Of a stretch of 64,000 nucleotides of DNA, positions 25,083-33,576 are shown piece after piece (position 1 is the first letter of the stretch; every line of letters starts with the position of its first letter). The position numbers and the translations under genes were made by a program. Origin of the DNA: Fulvitalea axinellae (GTDB lineage: Bacteria; Bacteroidota; Bacteroidia; Cytophagales; Cyclobacteriaceae); NCBI RefSeq assembly GCF_036492835.1, contig NZ_AP025314.1, positions 1,488,001-1,552,000 of the forward strand. Direction: 5' to 3'. Under the pieces are notes generated by a model. It made no database searches and was not told the origin of the DNA. It saw nothing but the letters and a program-made list of their open reading frames with translations.

Positions 25083-25745
25083 ATGAGAGAATACAACACA
25101 AGCAGGCCTAAGCTCACATTGAGGGAGTATGGCCGGAATATCCAGAAATTGGTGGATCACGTGACCGCAATGGAGGACCGTGAGCGCCGAACAAAATTCG
25201 CTTATACGGTGATCCAGCTGATGAAACAAATCAGCCCGAACGGTAAGGATTCGCCGGAATACGCCCAGAGCCTTTGGGATGACCTTTACATCATGTCGGA
25301 TTTCAAGCTTGATGTAGACAGTCCGTTTCCGATGCCGTCGCCGGAAGCCATTCACAAAAAGCCGGAGAGAGTTCCGTATACGCAAAGGCACCTGCGCTTT
25401 AAGCATTACGGGAAGAACATCGGCTTGATGCTCGAAAAAGCTCTCCAGATCGAAGACGAGGAAGAGCGCTTGCAAGCGGTCGGTACAATCGGCAGGTTGA
25501 TGAAGACGTTTTACTTGGCTTGGAACAAGGATAACGTAGACGACGCCATCATCCTTGAGAATATGAAGGAAATCACGAAAGGGAAGCTTTCGCTGAATAT
25601 CGACGTTGTGCGCGAAAGAAGCCTTTTCGGAAACACGGACAGAAGGGATAGCCGAGATAACCGTGACCGCGACTCAAGAGGAAACGGCTCTTATGGCCAA
25701 AAGAGACGCGTAATGCCTAATACGAAATACAGAAAGAGGAACTAG
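25083..25745 (+). CDS. DUF4290 family protein, murA neighbour
   Basis: A 220-residue protein starting MREYNTSRPKLTLREYGRNIQ, typical of DUF4290, which in Bacteroidota is nearly always encoded just upstream of murA. Residues 1-180 are helical and include repeated halves: RPKLTLREYGRNIQKLVDHV near the start and HLRFKHYGKNIGLMLEKAL near 103-122, so the fold is probably an internal duplication. The C-terminal 45 residues are Arg/Asp/Asn-rich and likely disordered. It has no signal peptide. It lies 7 bases before murA. Function is unknown. The gene order suggests a link with peptidoglycan synthesis. Confidence 0.88.
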   Translation: MREYNTSRPKLTLREYGRNIQKLVDHVTAMEDRERRTKFAYTVIQLMKQISPNGKDSPEYAQSLWDDLYIMSDFKLDVDSPFPMPSPEAIHKKPERVPYTQRHLRFKHYGKNIGLMLEKALQIEDEEERLQAVGTIGRLMKTFYLAWNKDNVDDAIILENMKEITKGKLSLNIDVVRERSLFGNTDRRDSRDNRDRDSRGNGSYGQKRRVMPNTKYRKRN

Positions 25746-25752
25746 TTTTTAG

Positions 25753-27063
25753 ATGGCTTCATTCAAAATTGAGGGGGGACACAAACTAAAAGGAGAGATT
25801 GTTCCCCAAGGTGCGAAAAACGAGGCGTTACAAATTCTTTGCGCTGTACTTTTAACCCAAGAAACCGTTACGTTACATAAAGTCCCTGAGATTAGGGATG
25901 TTCTCAAACTTATAGACCTGTTGGACGCCATGGGCGTGACAGTGGAAAAAGTGGAGGACGAAACGTATAAATTCACCGCTTCGGACGTTGATGTGGCGTT
26001 TTTGGAAACGGAAACCTACAAAAAGAAAGCGGCTTCTCTTCGCGGCTCCATTATGGTGTTAGGCCCGCTTTTGGCCAGATTTGGCAAAGCCCGTATGCCT
26101 AAACCGGGCGGAGACAAAATCGGGCGGAGAAGGCTGGACACTCACTTTTTCGGTTTCTCGAAATTGGGAGCCAAGCTTGAGTTTGACGCCGAAGAGCACT
26201 TTTATTCAGTTGACGCCTCAGATCTTAGGGGTGCGTATATCCATTTGGATGAAGCCTCGGTTACCGGCACAGCCAACATTATCATGACGGCCGTGTTGGC
26301 CAAAGGCAAAACCACGATCTACAACGCCGCTTGCGAGCCTTATATCCAGCAACTTTGCAAGATGCTCAATAGAATGGGAGCCAACATTATGGGTGTGGGC
26401 TCGAACTTGTTGTACATCGAGGGCGTGCGGGAATTGGGAGGCACAACGCACACGATGCTTCCGGATATGATCGAGATCGGGAGTTTTATCGGAATGGCGG
26501 CGATGACCGGTTCAGAGCTCACGATTAAGGACGCTAGGGTAGACCAACTCGGAATTATTCCGGAAACCTTCCGCCGTTTGGGAATCAAGATGGAAATCCA
26601 AGATGATGACATCTACATCCCCGCTCAGGAGCATTATGAAATCGAATCATTTATCGACGGATCTATCATGACGGTAGCCGACGCTATTTGGCCAGGCTTT
26701 ACGCCGGATCTCCTGAGTATCGCTTTGGTAACGGCGACGCAAGCCAAAGGAACGGTTTTGATCCACCAGAAGATGTTCGAAAGCCGTTTGTTCTTTGTCG
26801 ATAAATTGATCGACATGGGTGCGCAGATCATTTTGTGTGATCCGCACAGGGCTACAGTCATCGGTTTGGACAGGAAATTCCCGCTTAGGGGAATCAAAAT
26901 GACCAGCCCTGATATCCGTGCGGGAGTTTCGTTGCTGATTGCGGCCATGAGCGCCGAAGGTACCAGCGTTATTTCCAATGTGGAGCAGATTGACCGTGGA
27001 TACCAGCGTATTGATGAGCGCCTTAACGCTTTGGGAGCTAAAATTGAGCGTCTTGATGATTAA
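25753..27063 (+). CDS. murA: UDP-N-acetylglucosamine 1-carboxyvinyltransferase, Cys-to-Asp active site
   Basis: MurA transfers enolpyruvate from PEP to UDP-GlcNAc, the first committed step of peptidoglycan synthesis. The 436-residue EPSP-synthase-type fold is complete, with Lys22 and Asn23 in GAKNEALQIL and the active-site loop PKPGGDKIGRRRLDTH at about 116-131. The residue in the position of the catalytic/fosfomycin-binding Cys115 of E. coli MurA is Asp121 (codon GAC, 26113-26115). That change is known from other bacteria to leave the enzyme active but insensitive to fosfomycin. It is cotranscribed with DUF4290 (7-base gap) and overlaps the next gene by 8 bases. Confidence 0.95.
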   Translation: MASFKIEGGHKLKGEIVPQGAKNEALQILCAVLLTQETVTLHKVPEIRDVLKLIDLLDAMGVTVEKVEDETYKFTASDVDVAFLETETYKKKAASLRGSIMVLGPLLARFGKARMPKPGGDKIGRRRLDTHFFGFSKLGAKLEFDAEEHFYSVDASDLRGAYIHLDEASVTGTANIIMTAVLAKGKTTIYNAACEPYIQQLCKMLNRMGANIMGVGSNLLYIEGVRELGGTTHTMLPDMIEIGSFIGMAAMTGSELTIKDARVDQLGIIPETFRRLGIKMEIQDDDIYIPAQEHYEIESFIDGSIMTVADAIWPGFTPDLLSIALVTATQAKGTVLIHQKMFESRLFFVDKLIDMGAQIILCDPHRATVIGLDRKFPLRGIKMTSPDIRAGVSLLIAAMSAEGTSVISNVEQIDRGYQRIDERLNALGAKIERLDD

Positions 27064-27955
27064 GGCAAGTCGGATACTGATGTCGCTAGTCTTGGCCTTT
27101 GCCGTAAGTTTTACGGCTTGGGCCGATGATTCTCCCAAGAAGAAAGAGCTGAAGCTGATCACGGCCAAGCAACTTTCGGGAAAATTGGGCAAACGTTTTG
27201 ACCTAAGCGGTTTGGCGATGTATAAAGGTGCTTTGGTGGCCGTAGCCGACAAAGACGACAATAGGTTTGTCTACAGATTGATCGATGAAGGTGAGACTTT
27301 TCAGGTTCATCCTTGGATTGCCTTAAAATATAAGGGCAGGTTGGACTTGGAAGGAATAGAGACCTCCGGTTCGCATATTTACCTTATCAACGAAAAGACT
27401 TCTGAAGTGCTTCGGGCTTCCGTTGACGGAGATGTCAAGAAAGTTGCAGTTAATTATCCGTCGGCTGATATAGACGTGTCGAGTTGGGGGAATGCCGGCC
27501 TGGAAGGCCTGGCCGTTTCGCCGGACGGGAAAACGCTGTATTTGGCCAAAGAGCGCCAGCCTCGCTATATTCTGAAAGTGGTGGCTGGTACCGGAAAAAT
27601 TGTCGGCAAGTTCAACATGGGGAAAGGCCATGACTTCACTGGCCTGACTATGGACAACTCTGGGCGGTATCTTTACGCTTTGGTGCGGAGTGGCTGGAGG
27701 GTGATAAAATACGATCTGGAACAACGAAAAATTGTGGACGAATATTCCTTTGAGAAATCGGCCGTAACGGATAGGCGTAAGATGTATGAGCCGTACGAAT
27801 ATGGCATGGCCGAAGCCCTGGTGGTAACCGATGACCGGATTCTGATCGGGTTTGACAACAACGGAACCAAGGTTTCGAAACAAGCGAAAAAACGCTACGG
27901 TTTTAGGGGGAACGCTCCCTCTGTTTTGGTGTTTGAAAGGCCGGAAGGCTTTTGA
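27056..27955 (+). CDS. exported beta-propeller protein (SdiA-regulated / phytase-like type)
   Basis: The ATG at 27056 lies inside the last codons of murA and gives a signal peptide ending FTAWA at residue 23. A longer frame begins further upstream within murA but lacks one. The mature protein has blade-like repeats with LSGLAMYKGALVAVADKDD, LEGIETSGSHIYLINE, LEGLAVSPDGKTLYLAKE, FTGLTMDNSGRYLYALVR and AEALVVTDDRILIGFD. This matches the esterase-like phytase / SdiA-regulated propeller group (PF13449-like). Substrate is unknown. Translational coupling with murA suggests shared expression but does not prove a role in the wall. Confidence 0.65.
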   Translation: MIKASRILMSLVLAFAVSFTAWADDSPKKKELKLITAKQLSGKLGKRFDLSGLAMYKGALVAVADKDDNRFVYRLIDEGETFQVHPWIALKYKGRLDLEGIETSGSHIYLINEKTSEVLRASVDGDVKKVAVNYPSADIDVSSWGNAGLEGLAVSPDGKTLYLAKERQPRYILKVVAGTGKIVGKFNMGKGHDFTGLTMDNSGRYLYALVRSGWRVIKYDLEQRKIVDEYSFEKSAVTDRRKMYEPYEYGMAEALVVTDDRILIGFDNNGTKVSKQAKKRYGFRGNAPSVLVFERPEGF

Positions 27956-28253
27956 AATTATTTTTTTGAATATGCGTAACTGTACGGTACGCTTTGAAAT
28001 TGTTCTTTGCTGATACAATGAACGCTTATGTGATGGCGTTGTATTGAAGCCTGTCTTTATCGGCTGAAGGGAATGCGTGGTGAGGGAAAACTCCAATTTT
28101 ATTCATGATTTCCCAAAGCTTTAAATTAGGAAGGCGGGTTTGTGTAGATTGGCTAATAATCGTAACTTCGTCTGTATTGACGGGAACGAAGCCGACGGCC
28201 GGATTTCCGGCGAAGAGTAATGATATTGTGTAAGTTATAAAATATAGCAAGTC

Positions 28254-29570
28254 GTGGATATTTTTGAGAAGCTAGACGCTAGAAATACCCCATTGGGACA
28301 ATACTCTGACGTGAATGAGGGATATTATATGTTCCCTAAGCTCGAAGGAGAGATAGGGCCAAGGATGCAGTTCCAAGGCCGCGAGGTGTTGAACTGGAGC
28401 TTGAACAGCTACTTGGGCTTGGCTAACCATCCCGAAATCCGTAAGGCTGACGCGCAAGCGGCCGCTGATTGGGGATTGGCTTATCCGATGGGTGCTCGTA
28501 TTATGTCGGGTAACACGAAATACCACGAGCAGCTTGAGCAAGAATTGGCCGAGTTCACTAAGCGTGAGGACGCGATGTTGCTGAACTTCGGATACCAAGG
28601 CGTACAGTCTATCATCCAAGCGCTCGTTGACCGTAAGGACGTAATCGTGTATGACGCTGAGTCGCACGCTTGTATCATCGACGGTGTATACTTGCACGCC
28701 GGAAAGCGTTTGGTGTACAAGCACAACGACGTTGAGAGCCTTGAGAAGCAACTTAAGCGCGCTACGAAAATCGCCGCTGAGACCGGTGGAGGTATCCTCG
28801 TAATCACCGAAGGCGTATTCGGAATGTCGGGTAACGTAGGGCCTTTGAAAGAGGTTGTTGCCTTGAAAGAGAAGTACGATTTCCGTGTGGTTATCGACGA
28901 CGCTCACGGATTCGGCGTAATGGGCGAAACTGGTGCGGGTACAGATGAATACCTCGGCGTACAGGACCAAACTGATATTTATATCTCTACGTTTGCCAAA
29001 TCAATGGCAAGCATCGGAGCTTTTGTTTCTGGTCCTAAGAAAATCATCAAATACCTGCGTTACAGCACTCGTTCGCAGATCTTCGCCAAGTCGTTGCCAA
29101 TGCCGTTGGTAATCGGTAACCTGAAGCGTCTGGAAATGCTGAAAAACAGCCCGCAAAAGCAAAAGCTTTGGGAAGTTGTTGATGCCCTTCAAAACGGACT
29201 TCGTGAGCGTGGGTTCAACTTGGGTTCTACTAAGTCTCCTGTAACTCCTGTATTCTTGAAGGCAGGTTTGAGTGAAGGCGACGAAGGCTTGAGCAAAGAA
29301 GAGCAAACAAGAATCTCGATGACCGAGGCCGGAAACTTGGTTCACGATCTTCGCGAGCGTTTCAACATCTTCTGCTCGGTAGTGGTATTCCCGATTATCC
29401 CTCGCGGACACATCCTGTTGCGTTTGATCCCGACCGCCGCCCACACTATGGAAGACGTTCAGGAGACAATCGACGCATTCTCGGAAATCGCTGAGAAGTT
29501 GAAGAACAAGGAGTACCGTCAGGACGGTATCGCCGAGTTGATGATCGAACAAGAGGTAGGTCGTCACTAA
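28254..29570 (+). CDS. PLP-dependent alpha-oxoamine synthase (serine palmitoyltransferase or cysteate acyltransferase type)
   Basis: The enzyme condenses an acyl thioester with an amino acid and releases CO2. The PLP lysine is K249 in STFAKSMASIG, and AESHACIIDG (His138) and IDDAHGFG (His218) are the cofactor-binding motifs. Members with LNFGYQG, FAKSLPMP and RSQIFAK occur widely in Bacteroidota next to or instead of classical serine palmitoyltransferase. The substrate could be serine (giving 3-ketosphinganine) or cysteate (giving a sulfonolipid base, capnine). It is not a biotin enzyme by context, since no bio genes are nearby. The start is GTG, the first possible one after a stop. Codon choice is strongly biased, suggesting high expression. 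Confidence 0.85.
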   Translation: MDIFEKLDARNTPLGQYSDVNEGYYMFPKLEGEIGPRMQFQGREVLNWSLNSYLGLANHPEIRKADAQAAADWGLAYPMGARIMSGNTKYHEQLEQELAEFTKREDAMLLNFGYQGVQSIIQALVDRKDVIVYDAESHACIIDGVYLHAGKRLVYKHNDVESLEKQLKRATKIAAETGGGILVITEGVFGMSGNVGPLKEVVALKEKYDFRVVIDDAHGFGVMGETGAGTDEYLGVQDQTDIYISTFAKSMASIGAFVSGPKKIIKYLRYSTRSQIFAKSLPMPLVIGNLKRLEMLKNSPQKQKLWEVVDALQNGLRERGFNLGSTKSPVTPVFLKAGLSEGDEGLSKEEQTRISMTEAGNLVHDLRERFNIFCSVVVFPIIPRGHILLRLIPTAAHTMEDVQETIDAFSEIAEKLKNKEYRQDGIAELMIEQEVGRH

Positions 29571-29607
29571 GATGAATTGTCCCGCCATTGTGCGGAATGA
29601 AAATATT

Positions 29608-29643
29608 AAGGTCGTTTCGGAGATTCCGGAACGACCTTTTTTC
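29608..29643 (+). terminator. terminator after the alpha-oxoamine synthase gene
   Basis: A 13-bp stem with one wobble (AAGGTCGTTTCGG at 29608-29620, CCGGAACGACCTT at 29626-29638) is followed by T residues to 29642. Confidence 0.9.
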
Positions 29644-29699
29644 TTGGGTGGAATTAACCTGTTCTGGTTACGCTTGTTGTGATCGTTGTTCCGATCAAT

Positions 29700-32339
29700 T
29701 TATGAGTCGGTGTCCGGTGGCCAGAATTCGGGAGATGTCGGCCGTGAGGGGCGTGCGTTGGCGTAGGAGATTAGCGCCCAGCTTTCTCCTTTGGAATCTG
29801 TCACATCCACTTCGGTTGTGCGGGGGAAGTGCCAGCCTTGTGGCCGGTGCGCAGGCCCTGACGAGATGGCGAGACGTTGGGGGAGCCAGTGTTCATTCCT
29901 CAGCTCGTTTTCAAATTCATCCGTCACGGTGTGTCGTTCCGCGTTACCCCATTTCATTAATACGCAATCTTTGGCGTAAGCTTCCGTATCGTCTTCACCC
30001 TTCCAAACGCCCGTGTTGGCATGAAGCGCTTGTTCCAGCGCTCGGCCGTACCTTATAAATGCGGGAGCCAAAATCAAGCTTTCGTTGACAACCGAAACTT
30101 CAGTATCTTCCGTTTCACGAGGTCCCTCACCTTCTTTCGCTATCAAAGGCTCTGTTCCTACAGCCAGCCAACCGTCTTCCGCATTCTCTTCTTTAAGTTC
30201 AAGTTGTCTGTTCTCACCGCCCACAAACATTCGGTGGGAATCCGAAAACGAATCGTCATCAGGAATATAGATGACTGAGTCGCTCCCTTTGCCAGGGATA
30301 GTTTCCGCCGAACAATAGCATTTTTGCCGTTTTTTTGCTCGGTGAGGGTCTTTTATCGTTACTACACAGTCATCGAAGTTTTGCCCCATAAAAGTTTTGT
30401 AAGGACTGTCGATGCTGATTTTTTTCTTCAGATCATCCGAAAAAGCTCTTTCCAGAAGTTCCCTTCCTTTTCTTTGGGCAATCAGTTTGGCGTGAAGAGC
30501 GTCAAGTCTACCCAAGAAGGCGGAATCTTTTGCTTTTCCTTTAACGGGTCTTACCTTTCCAGTCATATTCACTGCCCGGCGCCATGTTTCCTGAACGGTA
30601 GCGTCATCTTCTCCCGTATTGTGCCAAATCCTGCATTGATGCTCAATAGTGTGCGCCACTACTTTCTGATGTTCTTTTTGGGATTTGTCAAGCAACCGAA
30701 ATAGTGAAGGCGTAATTACCGGCATTTCGGGTAAAGACCTTCCGGGCTTATTCCTAAATGGACGGATTGGATGTTGCGAATGCCAATGATAGATTATATG
30801 GTCGAGTTCATAGAGCGTAGCCATCCGGTCGTGTAATACCCGTTCGTTGTCATACCCTTGGAAGCCGTCATAAGTTTGCAATTGCTCCATGACTCTGCGG
30901 AATATTTCCTGATCTTCTTCAGGTAATATGCCCAGTTCCTCATGGACTTCCAAGTCAAAAGCGGTTGAGGAAAACGAAGGTGGAGCTGGTTTGGAACGCA
31001 CTTCCACCGTTGGAGATTCCTGTCCCGAAAGTCTGTGTTCGTCTTCAGGTTTGGCGGTGTGCCCAATTACTACGGTTAAAGGAGAAGGAACGTCATAAGC
31101 TGGATTTCCCGATTGGCGTTCGTGATAAGTTTCTCCTTTTTTTCGTCCGTACATACGCAGAAAAGAACCTGTATGAGCAAGAAAGTCGAGTTGTTTTGAA
31201 CGAAGAAAGTCGCTGTTGTCTCCATATTTGGCCAGGTCGTCTCCGGCCATGGTCAGTTCGGGAGTGGCTTGCAAGAGTAATTCGTAATCGGACCAGTTGT
31301 CGGCGTTTATGCCGTATCTTTTGAGTAAAATCCGTTCGCGTTGCCTCTCCAGATGCATCCGTCTTCGTATCTGCAGACAAACATAATCTTGCCCGTCGGC
31401 GCTTTCGGCCACAACAGCGCCGTGATAATGGCCTTGGGCATAATGCGAGACGTCTTCGTCGTCGTTGCTGCGCATGTATGAGGCCACGTCGTCGCCCAGG
31501 TGGGGTTCGGCGAACTGGTTCACGCCCAGTTGCGCTTCCAAGTCCGAAAGTTTGCCTTTCCGTCTCCGGAGCATGGCTTTATAATCTTTTTCCGTTTGTT
31601 TTTGGTCAGGTTTGTCCATGGGCGTATCCAGAATTTCCCTGATTCTTTCCTCGTCCATTTTCTTGCCCCGACCTTCCACCATGACCTTGGTGAGTTCATG
31701 GATTCCGTTTACGGTTTCTTCACAATTACCACCGATGCCGGCATAACCCAACGGCGGGGCAAGTCGAACTCCGTAAGCGTTGGTTTCGCTCCCTTTGTCC
31801 ACATCCGGATTCAGTCCGTATAGATAATGGATAACATTGCAACTGCTTCCTCTGAAGGGCATTTTGGCAAAAGGGCCGTAGCCGGTGTGGGCGCTGTGGT
31901 CAAGAGGGAGAGGCTCCACTTCGAATAACATTTTACCGTTTACGGCCAGTCTTTGTCCTGTTTCCTGGATGAAAAAAAGGCTTTTGTTTTTCATCAACAT
32001 TTCACGGGTTCTTTCCAAAACCTCTACCGTTCCAAAAAATGTTTTTGCCTCGTAGTCAGAGTCCAAAACCGCCAGTGTGTGATCATTGGAAATCAGAAAA
32101 TGACAGGCGGAAGGGGGGACATCCACTTTGTCTTGTTTTAGGTAAAAAAGGCTATGATCGTCAGGTGTTTCGGGAGCTTGTTCGGCTAAGTGAATATTCT
32201 GGGCGGAAACAGATGCGCCCTCAAGCGTAGCCCGAACCTTTTTGTTCTTCCTTGTACTGAAAAAAGCCTGGGCAACGCCCCGGTTGAGATTCCCGGCAGG
32301 AACGGTCGGTTTTCTGGTTTTATTTTTTTGGACGAACAT
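29700..32339 (-). CDS. large effector-like protein: papain-like domain plus degenerate M91/NleD-like domain (paralogue C)
   Basis: An 879-residue protein, start ATG at 32339 (a TTG at 32384 is upstream). Residues 1-60 are basic and low in order. Around 165-330 a Cys/His arrangement (GIGGNCEET, Cys206, and GHYHGAVVAESADGQDYVCLQ, His306) resembles papain-fold toxin domains. Residues 495-575 (LYELDHIIYHWHSQHP ... QKEHQKVVAHTIEHQ) correspond to the helical domain of A and B. The C-terminus (about 615-860) has KGRELL, PGKGSDSVIYIPDD, PAFIRYGRALEQALHANTG and FENELRNEHWLPQR, all matching M91 landmarks except that HExxH is RALEQ. There is no signal peptide. Function is unknown. A secreted-effector role is inference. 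Confidence 0.6.
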   Translation of the reverse strand: MFVQKNKTRKPTVPAGNLNRGVAQAFFSTRKNKKVRATLEGASVSAQNIHLAEQAPETPDDHSLFYLKQDKVDVPPSACHFLISNDHTLAVLDSDYEAKTFFGTVEVLERTREMLMKNKSLFFIQETGQRLAVNGKMLFEVEPLPLDHSAHTGYGPFAKMPFRGSSCNVIHYLYGLNPDVDKGSETNAYGVRLAPPLGYAGIGGNCEETVNGIHELTKVMVEGRGKKMDEERIREILDTPMDKPDQKQTEKDYKAMLRRRKGKLSDLEAQLGVNQFAEPHLGDDVASYMRSNDDEDVSHYAQGHYHGAVVAESADGQDYVCLQIRRRMHLERQRERILLKRYGINADNWSDYELLLQATPELTMAGDDLAKYGDNSDFLRSKQLDFLAHTGSFLRMYGRKKGETYHERQSGNPAYDVPSPLTVVIGHTAKPEDEHRLSGQESPTVEVRSKPAPPSFSSTAFDLEVHEELGILPEEDQEIFRRVMEQLQTYDGFQGYDNERVLHDRMATLYELDHIIYHWHSQHPIRPFRNKPGRSLPEMPVITPSLFRLLDKSQKEHQKVVAHTIEHQCRIWHNTGEDDATVQETWRRAVNMTGKVRPVKGKAKDSAFLGRLDALHAKLIAQRKGRELLERAFSDDLKKKISIDSPYKTFMGQNFDDCVVTIKDPHRAKKRQKCYCSAETIPGKGSDSVIYIPDDDSFSDSHRMFVGGENRQLELKEENAEDGWLAVGTEPLIAKEGEGPRETEDTEVSVVNESLILAPAFIRYGRALEQALHANTGVWKGEDDTEAYAKDCVLMKWGNAERHTVTDEFENELRNEHWLPQRLAISSGPAHRPQGWHFPRTTEVDVTDSKGESWALISYANARPSRPTSPEFWPPDTDS

Positions 32340-32452
32340 AAATTCTGACTGGGGATACCGGCGCTCGCTATTGAACAATAGCAAGGCCTATGATGTTGCG
32401 AAACAAAAACACAAACCTTTTCGGGTTTTGATTCGATGTTAAACCAAACAAC

Positions 32453-33493
32453 ATGAGAAGATTACTTATCCCCGCTCTTTTCCTGTCAGTCTTTGCGCTC
32501 TTTTCCTCTTGTAGCGATAATGACGACGACGATAGCACGCCGGCAGTTACGGCTTCGCAGCTTCACGGGACTTGGGCCTTTGAAGATGTTTCTTCTGAAC
32601 TAATTCTTGACAATCCTTCGGTGATGAACGCTCTTCCGGGAATTGACGCCGAGGCCGTATCGGAAACGTCTTCCAAAGCGATGGCGACCTTGGTAAAAGG
32701 CATGAGGCTTTCCCTGGACAGCAAGTATATGAACGGCAATTTTGACGGCAGGCGCCTCACGTGGAAATACGAGGACGGCAAGTTGAAAATGCGCCATACT
32801 GAGGCTTTTCATACCAAAGACGATACGGATCATGACCATCAAGGTATGAAGGATACCCGTCATGGGCATGTCAGTATGAAAGGCCTTTTGGAAGGAGGTG
32901 AGTTTGACTTAGTGGTTGATAGCGTAGGTCAGGATGAGATGAAGCTCAGCTTGGTTCACCGTATGGCTGTAGGTCCTGTGACGGGACAGACTAGCGTGAA
33001 AACGCGAGTGATTCGGGTGGATGAAGGGCCCACGATAACCCGTGATCCGGACGTTGCTTTGACCAAGGAAGCGTTAGCCGGATTCTGGAAAGTACATGAT
33101 ATTGCCGTACAGATGCCGGATCAGCAAATGGGTTTGTCAGATAGTGATTATGCGTTGCTTAAGGCTGCCGTGGAGGCGAATATGAGAAGTGTTTATAAGG
33201 GCAGTCATATGAATCTGTTGACAAACGGAAAAGGTGTATACGCCAGCTTACCGATGACGGAATGGACAATGGAGCAAGAAGGTGAGAATCATGAAGTTGT
33301 TATACAATTCATGACATTGCCTGCGAATTCTGCATTGCCAAGTAAAGCTCTCTCAGGTAAAAAGGTCGCCGCAAGACTAAAGGCTTTTGAACGCAGTCAT
33401 ATGGAAATGCTGATTACGACGCCTGTCGTGATGAATTTTTCGGGACAGGAAATGAGCTTTGATGTGGTGAACACTATAAGTATGAGCCGCTAA
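32453..33493 (+). CDS. lipoprotein with two lipocalin-like repeats
   Basis: A lipoprotein signal peptide ends LFSSC (Cys20). The mature part contains two related units, each opening with a Leu-x-Gly-x-Trp strand: SQLHGTWAFEDVSSEL (about 36-51) and EALAGFWKVHDIAVQM (about 202-220). Each is followed by a helix and a series of strands including the phrase KGMRLSLDSKYM or KGSHMNLLTNGKG. This is a lipocalin/DUF4923-like arrangement often seen in Bacteroidota lipoproteins. A His-rich segment (DHDHQGMKDTRHGH, about 122-136) might bind metal. Ligand and function are unknown. It diverges from paralogue C and ends in a strong terminator. Confidence 0.7.
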   Translation: MRRLLIPALFLSVFALFSSCSDNDDDDSTPAVTASQLHGTWAFEDVSSELILDNPSVMNALPGIDAEAVSETSSKAMATLVKGMRLSLDSKYMNGNFDGRRLTWKYEDGKLKMRHTEAFHTKDDTDHDHQGMKDTRHGHVSMKGLLEGGEFDLVVDSVGQDEMKLSLVHRMAVGPVTGQTSVKTRVIRVDEGPTITRDPDVALTKEALAGFWKVHDIAVQMPDQQMGLSDSDYALLKAAVEANMRSVYKGSHMNLLTNGKGVYASLPMTEWTMEQEGENHEVVIQFMTLPANSALPSKALSGKKVAARLKAFERSHMEMLITTPVVMNFSGQEMSFDVVNTISMSR

Positions 33494-33504
33494 AATCCTT
33501 TAAG

Positions 33505-33542
33505 AAAATCTCCTTCTGGCTTGTGCTGGAAGGAGATTTTTT
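33505..33542 (+). terminator. terminator after the lipocalin-like lipoprotein gene
   Basis: AAAATCTCCTT (33505-33515) pairs perfectly with AAGGAGATTTT (33530-33540), followed by T residues. The A/T flanks could also stop the convergent gene at 33577. Confidence 0.85.
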
Positions 33543-33576
33543 GCCAAAGAACCTTTTAAAAAGGGTAGCATGGTTT

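Noticed and set aside
28026..28250. 74-codon open frame on the minus strand upstream of the alpha-oxoamine synthase
   Set aside because: Low-complexity start, no homology signal, and it occupies the promoter region of the gene at 28254.
28254..29570. Biotin synthesis enzyme BioF (8-amino-7-oxononanoate synthase)
   Set aside because: No bio genes nearby, and the sequence fits the longer lipid-type group.
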